From assembly GCF_014697475.1 (NCBI RefSeq), contig NZ_JACJRV010000042.1:1-61548 (forward strand): a stretch of DNA of 61,548 nt. The letters run 5' to 3'. This DNA is from Nostoc sp. FACHB-152 (GTDB taxonomy: Bacteria; Cyanobacteriota; Cyanobacteriia; Cyanobacteriales; Nostocaceae). Positions 54,902 to 61,548 of this stretch are shown piece after piece; position 1 is the stretch's first letter; every line of letters begins with the position of its first letter. The position numbers and the translations under genes were made by a program. The notes below the pieces were generated by a model that saw nothing but the letters and a program-made list of their open reading frames with translations, made no database searches and was not told the DNA's origin.

Positions 54902-56743
54902 TTAAATATCTTGCTGATATCGCATCAACAATTGTGGGATGTAATCATACCCATCAACGCCAATAATCGCAATGATTTTTGCACGCTGTTGTTGCCAGAA
55001 ATTTTGGAATGCTTCTTTGCCTATTTGTCCTTGCAAAATTGTTAATAAACCTGCTGGTTGCCGCCATTCATTTGATGCAATCTGCTCTAAAAGATACATT
55101 CCCAAGCCACCAGTGTAAATGGCTTTCTCTGCATTTTGTAAATGATAATACGCTTCGGATAAGGAAGCTAAATTGCGTCCTTGAAGATATAAATCTCCTG
55201 AAATCTGGGCTGTTTTAAAACCTTCTTCTAAATATTTGATAGCGGTTTGGGCTTCACCAATTACTAAATAGGCAATACCTAAACTACTTAAACACAAGCC
55301 TTTACTTTGAAGATCGCCTAATTTTTCTAATAACTTTAATCCTTGTTCTAAATAATTAATTGGCATTTCATAAGTTTCTGGTTCAATTTGTTCCAACTGT
55401 TGTGCTTGCATGACTTCGCTGTAACCTAAATTGACCAGCGCATTGGCTTCACCAGTGCGATCGCCTGCTTGCCGACTCAATATTAATGCTCGTTGGCTAT
55501 GGTTAATCGCCTCAGCATAATCTTTTTCTTGTACATAAGTCCGGCTGAGGTGGTTGAGATTGGCAATTTCACAAGGGCGATCGCCTGCATTTCGCGCTAT
55601 TTCCAAAGCTTGCAGGTGAAATTTAATAGAGCGTTGATATTGTCCTAATGCGCGTTGTGAATAGCCTAAAAGTGTAAATATTCTTGCTTTTTCTTGGGTT
55701 CCCTCGACTTTTCGTAGAGGTTCATCTAAATAGTCCAGGGCATTTCGCAAATAACTACCCGAAAATGAAGCGAAAATCCCACCGTAAAGAGGGAAATATG
55801 GACGTTGGGCAAAGTTTCGCAGAATTTGCAGCATCATTTGCGAACCACCATTACCATACACCGCCGCAGTATTACCAAAACCACTTGCTAACTGACTCCA
55901 AACCACGGCAAAAGTCAAGTAAGTAGAAATTGATAATTTTGACCCTGCTTGCACATTATATGGTTGTTGATCAAACCAACTAACTAACCCTCGTTGCAAA
56001 TACTGTAAAATCAACGCCATTTCTACCCAATCACTCAGGGTAATACTACGTTGTTCGGCAAATTCAATTGCTGATTGTTCTCCTGCTAGGCTACGAAACA
56101 AAGCTTGCGGTAATTCACTGTTAACTTTCTTTGCCCAAGTTGCCCAAGGGCCGTTTTCTCCAGGTACACCGCCAAAACCTAGTTCCCGATTTTGTTCGTA
56201 CATCCAACTTATCAAGTGGTCTTGAAGTCTTTGCCAAGCAGCCAAACCACGAGTAATACCTTGTGAGATTTGTTCTATATCAGTATCTAATTGGGCAAAT
56301 TGTAGTAAAGCTTTAGCTAGTTGCTGTAATTGAGATGAATTAAAAGGTTGCTTTTGATTAGGGTCAGTCAAACGCAGGAATGTAGCTAGGCGTTCATCGG
56401 CTGCGGCTGTGGTGATATCTCTAACTGCTAAAGCGATCGCTTCTGTGGCTTGATTTTGTTCATAATATCGCTGCCATTGAGTTTGAATTGTTTTAATTGC
56501 TCTCAAACTCCGATTAGCCTTAGCTTTCTTCAGTTCGTCCTTCTCGCTATCAACTTGACTTTGGATGGTACTCAAGCGATCGCTCACAGCTAGCTCAAAT
56601 ATTTCTCCTGTACCAGATGTTATGCCTTTTTGCAACATTTGGTACACCATCTCCACAGAGCTAATCTTGCCCTGGAGGGTAAGTTGCACAATTTCATCAA
56701 TTAAACTGAGGTAGCGATCGCGCAATGGCAGAGAGTCTGACAC
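54902..56743 (-). CDS. Large TPR-repeat protein
   Basis: 613 residues. The N-terminal part (about 1-330) is alpha-helical with no known domain. From about 355 to 560 there are tetratricopeptide repeats: RIFTLLGYSQRALGQYQRSI, IANLNHLSRTYVQEKDYAEA, ANALVNLGYSEVM, LCLSSLGIAYLVIGEAQTAI and GRNLASLSEAYYHLQNAEKA. Each has the W/L-G/A-Y-A-P pattern of TPRs. It is probably a scaffold for protein contacts; similar long TPR proteins are widespread in cyanobacteria and unnamed. No signal peptide. The stop codon is 21 bp before the glycosidase start on the same strand. Confidence 0.88.
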   Translation of the reverse strand: MSDSLPLRDRYLSLIDEIVQLTLQGKISSVEMVYQMLQKGITSGTGEIFELAVSDRLSTIQSQVDSEKDELKKAKANRSLRAIKTIQTQWQRYYEQNQATEAIALAVRDITTAAADERLATFLRLTDPNQKQPFNSSQLQQLAKALLQFAQLDTDIEQISQGITRGLAAWQRLQDHLISWMYEQNRELGFGGVPGENGPWATWAKKVNSELPQALFRSLAGEQSAIEFAEQRSITLSDWVEMALILQYLQRGLVSWFDQQPYNVQAGSKLSISTYLTFAVVWSQLASGFGNTAAVYGNGGSQMMLQILRNFAQRPYFPLYGGIFASFSGSYLRNALDYLDEPLRKVEGTQEKARIFTLLGYSQRALGQYQRSIKFHLQALEIARNAGDRPCEIANLNHLSRTYVQEKDYAEAINHSQRALILSRQAGDRTGEANALVNLGYSEVMQAQQLEQIEPETYEMPINYLEQGLKLLEKLGDLQSKGLCLSSLGIAYLVIGEAQTAIKYLEEGFKTAQISGDLYLQGRNLASLSEAYYHLQNAEKAIYTGGLGMYLLEQIASNEWRQPAGLLTILQGQIGKEAFQNFWQQQRAKIIAIIGVDGYDYIPQLLMRYQQDI

Positions 56744-57051
56744 TTTGACTATAAAATAACGTCACATTAATTCTCATTCTAATGTTAAGAGCAGAAGTAA
56801 GAAGAAATTTGGCGAGGCTAGTTTTGTTACTAACCTAACTATTGCCTGTTGCCTATTCCCTCTTGCCTATTAAACCGAGTTCATCCCATAGATTTTTTGG
56901 TAACTTTTGGCAACATATAAAAATGACAAGGGATAATAAAAAGTGAGCATTTTCCGAGATTCACGTAAATGTATAGAAATATACAAGTGCAAAAAACTAC
57001 CATTTGACAACTATTTGAGCAACTGATAAAACTCAACAGTTAAAAACCTTG
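56744..57051. other. Divergent promoter region
   Basis: About 300 bp between the TPR gene and the zinc-ribbon kinase. It contains a TTGCCTATT repeat near 56842-56875. No gene or RNA recognised. Confidence 0.4.
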
Positions 57052-58803
57052 ATGCACGGCAATGTAGCGGTTCACTGCATAAATCCTGATTGTCAACGAC
57101 CTTATCCCCAACCTTGGGGAAACAAATTTTGTAACAGTTGTGGCGCATTGCTACAGCTGCTAGACCGCTACGTGCCATTACAGCCATTAGGTTCCGGTGG
57201 TTTTGCTCAAATTTACACAGTTTGGGATGAAAAGACCCAGACAGAAAAAGTATTAAAAGTGTTGGTGGAAGATTCACCAAAAGCCCAAGAATTGTTTACG
57301 CAAGAGGCAGCTGTTTTAATTAGTTTGCAGCATCCCGGTGTTCCGAGAGTTGAGGCTGATGGTTTCTTTCAGGTAAATTTGTCCAGTCCCAAACAGCGTC
57401 AATTAGCTTGCTTGGTGATGGAAAAAATTAATGGGCCGACTCTTGATGAAATACTAGATAGCTATCCTCAAGGCTGCCCTGAAAACTTAGTATTGAATTG
57501 GTTTACCCAAGCCGTCAAGATTTTACAAGAATTGCACAAATGCCAAATTATTCACCGCGACATTAAACCTTCTAATCTAATGTTGCGGATACCAGCATCA
57601 ACTGCACCACCAACTCAAGCTAGAACAGGTTGGGAACAATTGGTGTTAATTGATTTTGGCGGAGTAAAACAATTTAATTCTGCAAGCCAACGTCGAGAGT
57701 CAAGTTCAACGCGATTATTTTCGTCTGGTTACAGTCCGCCAGAACAAGTAACAGGGAGTAATGTGGGGCCTGCTGCTGATTTTTATGCTCTCGGTCGCAC
57801 AATGATTGAATTACTCACAGGTAAGTATCCGCCAGAGTTGGAAGATTTACAAACTGGGGAACTCCGTTGGCGAAATAGGGTGACTGTAAACCCACAATTT
57901 GCCGATTTATTAGATGAGATGGTTAAGGAAGACGTGCGATCGCGTCCAGCCAATGCCGCTATAATTCTCAAACGCGTGGCGAAGATTAGCCGTCCGACCA
58001 AACTGGGCTTTTTCTCACAGCTACAAAACTTCGTAAATCAAACCTCAAACCAAACTAACAATAACTTATCACTGCTCACACAAACCATTGAGCGAGCTTT
58101 AGCTACTTGTGTGCAAGCTGTGGGCAAGACAATCTTGTTTATAGCTAAAGCATTTCTCAAAATTATCCAAGCCTGTTTAGCGACAATTTGGGCAATGTTG
58201 TTATCTGGGCTAGGAGCTTGTGTAGGTACAATTGTCGGTTTCTTTTTGGCATACCGCACAATTCTAGGCGATCGCATTGTGGAATTGATTTTAAGTCAGC
58301 TACCCGAAGTAGTTGCCAATTCGCAAAATAAAATTGGTGCAAATCTGTTATTATTTGCGATCGCTGGCTTAGGAACTGCTTGGGGACTGACAACATCCGG
58401 GTGTTTTGGTCAAAGGCGGCGATTTTTAGTAGCCTCAATTATGGGTATCATCAGCTATGGGTTCGGCTGGTTATTTTGGGAACTACTGTCATCAAAACAA
58501 AGTAGTGACGGCTTGGTAGCAATGATTGCCGTTTCCGTATTTTTGCTATCTCTCAGTTTTCGATTTCGCAGCCATCACATAGTTTATGCCTTAGTTGCTG
58601 CCTTTGGTACTGCCAGTATTTTTTCTGTCTTATTTATTGTCGGCTTCCCTACTACAGTTTTACAGTTTTCTAACCAACCACTTTGGTCAGAATTAGGTTT
58701 ACCCTTGGCTTTGTTTGGTTTTGTCGCAATATTAATGAGCTTTTGGCTAGGAATCAGTCACTATCTAATCGTTCCTGGCTTGCGCTTTTTGGGATGGCGC
58801 TAA
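57052..58803 (+). CDS. Zinc-ribbon Ser/Thr protein kinase with C-terminal membrane domain
   Basis: 583 residues from the ATG at 57052 (a TTG one codon earlier is possible). Residues 7-35 form a zinc ribbon (HCINPDCQRPYPQPWGNKFC and C-x-x-C, four cysteines). The kinase domain (about 40-300) has LGSGGFAQIYTVWDE, KVLKVL, IIHRDIKPSNLML with catalytic Asp near 170, LIDFGGVKQF and PPEQVTGSNVGPAADFYALG, so it should be active. After residue 330 there are five to six hydrophobic segments, for example AMLLSGLGACVGTIVGFFLA and ATIWAMLL, FLVASIMGIISYGFGWLFWE, and ALFGFVAILMSFWLGISHYL. The mix of cytosolic kinase and glycine-zipper membrane domain is typical of cyanobacterial Pkn kinases. Confidence 0.93.
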   Translation: MHGNVAVHCINPDCQRPYPQPWGNKFCNSCGALLQLLDRYVPLQPLGSGGFAQIYTVWDEKTQTEKVLKVLVEDSPKAQELFTQEAAVLISLQHPGVPRVEADGFFQVNLSSPKQRQLACLVMEKINGPTLDEILDSYPQGCPENLVLNWFTQAVKILQELHKCQIIHRDIKPSNLMLRIPASTAPPTQARTGWEQLVLIDFGGVKQFNSASQRRESSSTRLFSSGYSPPEQVTGSNVGPAADFYALGRTMIELLTGKYPPELEDLQTGELRWRNRVTVNPQFADLLDEMVKEDVRSRPANAAIILKRVAKISRPTKLGFFSQLQNFVNQTSNQTNNNLSLLTQTIERALATCVQAVGKTILFIAKAFLKIIQACLATIWAMLLSGLGACVGTIVGFFLAYRTILGDRIVELILSQLPEVVANSQNKIGANLLLFAIAGLGTAWGLTTSGCFGQRRRFLVASIMGIISYGFGWLFWELLSSKQSSDGLVAMIAVSVFLLSLSFRFRSHHIVYALVAAFGTASIFSVLFIVGFPTTVLQFSNQPLWSELGLPLALFGFVAILMSFWLGISHYLIVPGLRFLGWR

Positions 58804-58821
58804 GTATACCTCCCAAAACAA

Positions 58822-58860
58822 GATCCCTCCAGCTACTTTGTTCGTCTAGCCGGAGGGATC
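58822..58860. terminator. Hairpin after the kinase gene
   Basis: GATCCCTCC (58822-58830) and GGAGGGATC (58852-58860) make a 9-bp stem, extended by inner GCTA/TAGC. It lies 19 bp after the stop codon. No T run follows; a terminator role is likely but not certain. Confidence 0.6.
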
Positions 58861-59087
58861 GCATATGTGGTAGTCTATAATTCGTTCTGTATAGTTCCTT
58901 ACGAATCGATTTTAAAACCTAATTTTGGTTTTGGCTAGTGTAAATATTGGAATTTATAGGATTTTTATAGCTTCTTCATCACCACTTCATTGCTAGAATT
59001 TGCAGAGCAAGCTGTATATGTGTATATGTTAAGTATGACAGTAGATTAACGCTTAACTGCTCACCTATATAAGTATCCGTAAACACT

Positions 59088-59651
59088 ATGAAACTCCAGA
59101 TTGCCAGCCTTGTTGCCCTAATAGTTTGTACGGGGTTAACAGAAAAAGCCTTTGCGCTGAATCAGCAAGACCTAGAACAGTTAAAAGCATCTGGTACTTG
59201 TCCTAGGTGCGAATTAAGTGGTGCTGATCTCACTCAACTTAACTTGACTGGTGCAAATTTGCGTGGGGCTAACTTAAAGGGAGCAAATTTATCGCAGGTG
59301 AATCTGACAAATGCAGATTTGACAGGTGCAAATCTAGAGAACGCAGTTCTTCAATCTGCTAATCTTACAGGTGCATCCCTAACAGGCACAAATTTAAAAT
59401 CAGCATCCCTACAAAATGCTGATCTTTCATTTGCAGGTTTCATTAGTGCCAATTTAGAGGGTACTAGCCTGCAAGGTGCTAACGTGCAGTTTGCAAATTT
59501 CCGTGGAGCAAATTTTCGCCTCACAACCATGCCTGTGGGTAACGTAACTTCAGATAGACCCTATTGGTGGTCATCAGATCGTTTAATTCCCAAACAATGT
59601 AACAAGTTTCAGGCAGGAAATACACGGGGTACAACTTGCTACACAGAATAA
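59088..59651 (+). CDS. Exported pentapeptide-repeat protein
   Basis: 187 residues. The signal peptide KLQIASLVALIVCTGLTEKAFA ends near residue 23. After a short C-x-x-C (TCPRCEL, residues 37-43) there are about 19 pentapeptide repeats A(D/N)LXX, for example LSGADLTQLNLTGANLRGAN and LKGANLSQVNLTNADLTGAN, up to residue 145, forming a right-handed quadrilateral beta-helix. The tail holds Trp-Trp (YWWSSDRLIPKQC) and further cysteines, perhaps for a disulfide in the periplasm. The function of most such proteins in cyanobacteria is unknown; no gyrase-type evidence here. Confidence 0.92.
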   Translation: MKLQIASLVALIVCTGLTEKAFALNQQDLEQLKASGTCPRCELSGADLTQLNLTGANLRGANLKGANLSQVNLTNADLTGANLENAVLQSANLTGASLTGTNLKSASLQNADLSFAGFISANLEGTSLQGANVQFANFRGANFRLTTMPVGNVTSDRPYWWSSDRLIPKQCNKFQAGNTRGTTCYTE

Positions 59652-59673
59652 ACAGCTTTTAATCAGACAAATT

Positions 59674-59715
59674 ATTAGGGTGGGCATCTAGCTCTCCACC
59701 CTAATCAAATTTTTG
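59674..59715 (+). terminator. Rho-independent terminator after pentapeptide gene
   Basis: ATTAGGGTGG (59674-59683) and CCACCCTAAT (59696-59705) form a 10-bp perfect stem with a 12-nt loop, followed by CAAATTTTT. Position 23 bp past the stop codon fits. Confidence 0.85.
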
Positions 59716-59863
59716 ACACGAAAGTAATAATTAAATTGAGATTAAATTTTACAGCTTAAAAAATAGTGAGTTATAAGTAAGTAACCGAACTTGATATTAA
59801 GAGCATTTTCTTCCTTAACACTTCTTTATCATGAGAACAAAGCCCGCAAACCTAAATTGATTG

Positions 59864-61039
59864 ATGCTAACCCGTATAAAAGACTTAACCACAAAACTAG
59901 CTCCTCGTTTAGTTGAGATTCGTCGTCATATTCACTCTCATCCAGAACTCAGTGGTCAAGAGTATCAAACCGCAGCGTTTGTCGCTGGAGTTTTGTCTTC
60001 CAGTGGAGTTCAGGTACAAGAAGGAATTGGCAAAACTGGTGTGATTGGTGAATTGCAAGGTACAGGTAAAGATAATCGTTTATTAGCTATTCGGACTGAC
60101 ATGGATGCTTTGCCCATCCAAGAACGCACAGGTTTAGAATATGCCTCCCGTACAGACGGAGTGATGCACGCTTGTGGTCACGATGTTCACACCACAGTTG
60201 GGTTAGGTACAGCAATGGTATTGTCCCAAGTGGCAGATGAATTAAGTGGTAAAGTTAGATTTTTATTTCAGCCAGCAGAAGAGATTGCCCAAGGAGCGCA
60301 TTGGATGGTAAAAGATGGCGCAATGGAGAACGTCTCCGCCATCTTAGGAGTCCATGTTTTTCCCTCAATACCCGCAGGTTCGATTGGGGTACGCTACGGA
60401 GCGTTAACAGCAGCAGCAGATGATTTAGAGATTACTATCATCGGAGAATCGGGACATGGAGCGCGTCCCCACGAGGCAGTTGATGCGATTTGGATTGCCT
60501 CTCAAGTCATTACTGCTTTGCAACAAGCAATCAGCCGAACGCAGAATCCCTTGCGTCCTGTAGTACTAAGTATCGGCAAAATTAATGGTGGGAGAGCACC
60601 AAATGTTATTGCCGATAAAGTTCAGTTATGGGGAACCGTGCGATCGCTTCATCCTGAAACTCGCGCCCATCTGCCCAATTGGATCGAAAATATTGTTAGC
60701 AATGTTTGTCATGCCTACGGTGCAAGTTATCAAGTTGATTATCGTCAAGGTGTACCCAGCGTCCAGAACGATTATTCTCTAACACAGCTATTGCAATCAG
60801 CAGCTGAAGAAGCTTGGAGTAGCGATCGCGTCCAAGTCCTACCCGAATCCTCCCTTGGTGCTGAAGATTTTTCCGTTTATCAAGAACACGCACCTGGTTC
60901 AATGTTTCGCTTGGGAGTTGGCTACAAAAATAGAATTGTGAATCAGCCATTACACCATCCCGAATTTGAAGTCGATGAATCAGCGATTATCACCGGAGTA
61001 GTCACGATGGCCTATGCAGCCTATAAATACTGGTTGTAA
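59864..61039 (+). CDS. M20-family amidohydrolase (HipO/IAA-amino-acid hydrolase-like)
   Basis: 391 residues from ATG 59864 (TTG 59861 is also possible). The M20D type zinc peptidase fold: EIRRHIHSHPELSGQEYQTA at the start, IRTDMDALPIQERTGLEYAS, MHACGHDVHTTVGLGTAMVL with metal ligands Cys/His, FLFQPAEEIAQGAHWMVKDG with the catalytic Glu pair, and HGARPHEAVDAIWIASQVI in the lid (dimerisation) domain. SLGAEDFSVYQEHAPGSMFR and the C-terminal PLHHPEFEVDE give the last ligands. Such enzymes release amino acids from N-acyl or N-aryl derivatives; the exact substrate is not clear from sequence. Monocistronic, with a hairpin 57 bp after its stop. Confidence 0.92.
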   Translation: MLTRIKDLTTKLAPRLVEIRRHIHSHPELSGQEYQTAAFVAGVLSSSGVQVQEGIGKTGVIGELQGTGKDNRLLAIRTDMDALPIQERTGLEYASRTDGVMHACGHDVHTTVGLGTAMVLSQVADELSGKVRFLFQPAEEIAQGAHWMVKDGAMENVSAILGVHVFPSIPAGSIGVRYGALTAAADDLEITIIGESGHGARPHEAVDAIWIASQVITALQQAISRTQNPLRPVVLSIGKINGGRAPNVIADKVQLWGTVRSLHPETRAHLPNWIENIVSNVCHAYGASYQVDYRQGVPSVQNDYSLTQLLQSAAEEAWSSDRVQVLPESSLGAEDFSVYQEHAPGSMFRLGVGYKNRIVNQPLHHPEFEVDESAIITGVVTMAYAAYKYWL

Positions 61040-61096
61040 GCAAAATCAATAAATTATCCAACTTAAAAATTGAGACAACAGCAATCTACCAAATAT

Positions 61097-61130
61097 AGGT
61101 GACAGTAATACAGCACACCTGCTGTCACCT
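61097..61130. terminator. Hairpin after the amidohydrolase gene
   Basis: AGGTGACAG (61097-61105) pairs with CTGTCACCT (61122-61130), 9 bp with a 16-nt loop, about 57 bp past the stop codon. It separates the gene from the rRNA promoter region. Confidence 0.6.
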
Positions 61131-61237
61131 CATCATTTATCCACAGGAGAAGTTGCTGGATCAAGATATTGGTGCGTTCTTCAAGTCATGCAAAATATGG
61201 CTTCAGCCAGAGCTAAAAAAACTTTTTCTGTTACCCC

Positions 61238-61266
61238 TTGACAATCCAGTTGTGGGTAGTTAACCT
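61238..61266 (+). promoter_or_regulatory. Putative rRNA operon promoter
   Basis: TTGACA at 61238-61243, 17-bp spacer, TAACCT at 61261-61266, about 185 bp before the 16S 5' end. Consensus -35, near-consensus -10 with ideal spacing. The leader that follows has GCCGCGACAACT (61295) and a TTTTGGG/CCCAAAA hairpin (61370-61387). Confidence 0.65.
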
Positions 61267-61448
61267 AGATAAAGTGTCAAGGCGAAAGACAAGCGCCGCG
61301 ACAACTGAACCGCGACAAACAAATACTTTGAAAGCTTAAATTAAAACCAATCCTCGTCAAACAAATTGGTTTTGGGACAACCCAAAAACATAATAAATTA
61401 TAGCAAGGAATCTGAAGAACGAGTTTTTTCAGATGACAAACTCAAAAC

Positions 61449-61548
<100 letters not shown>

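Overview
The window looks like chromosome from a filamentous, heterocyst-type cyanobacterium (Nostoc/Anabaena group). The evidence is the very frequent HIP1 octamer GCGATCGC, heptamer STRR-type repeats such as TAGTCAA/TAGTCAT, several very large Ser/Thr-kinase plus histidine-kinase hybrid proteins, Uma2-family genes, and a typical cyanobacterial housekeeping set (hisC, glmU, pyrD, leuA, pheS, surE, ribF). The genus is an inference.

Layout, left to right. (1) 1-15.5 kb: a truncated response regulator at the left edge, a GNAT acetyltransferase, an unrecognised protein with an HTH-like C-terminus, hisC, a YqiA-like esterase, a FecR-domain protein with an Asn-Pro-Gly repeat tail divergent from an outer-membrane beta-barrel-like protein, a mercaptopyruvate sulfurtransferase divergent from an MnmD-like methyltransferase, a REC/HD-GYP regulator, a MITE-like element, glmU, an isoaspartyl peptidase, and a 52-residue DUF2256 zinc-ribbon gene. 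(2) 15.6-27.5 kb: a signalling block. A 1926-residue HstK-type kinase and a PAS histidine kinase form a two-gene operon; next to them are a Uma2 gene, a four-GAF degenerate kinase and the fossil C-terminus of another histidine kinase. (3) 27.6-33 kb: pyrD, a membrane-anchored HTH-like protein, and the most notable locus: a bacterial Ro60 orthologue (rsr, TROVE plus vWA) with four Y-RNA genes, three upstream and one downstream. Each Y RNA has a Ro-module-like core set inside a different tRNA-like shell. An IS630 fossil follows. (4) 33-46.5 kb: a CHASE2 Ser/Thr kinase, a LabA-like NYN protein, leuA, a second HstK paralogue again next to a Uma2 gene, and a DapF-family protein in which both catalytic cysteines are serines. 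(5) 46.6-61.5 kb: recQ, pheS, surE, a metallo-beta-lactamase-fold hydrolase, ribF, a MoxR ATPase, a phosphodiester glycosidase-like protein, a TPR protein, a zinc-ribbon Ser/Thr kinase, a pentapeptide-repeat protein, an M20 amidohydrolase, and then the promoter, leader and first ~100 nt of a 16S rRNA gene.

How they work together. Most metabolic genes stand alone. The groupings the sequence supports are the hstK/PAS-kinase operon, the second hstK/Uma2/dapF-like run, and the rsr/Y-RNA locus. By analogy with known Ro60 systems, the last probably makes a Ro60-Y-RNA particle for RNA quality control or decay, with several alternative tRNA-mimicking scaffolds.
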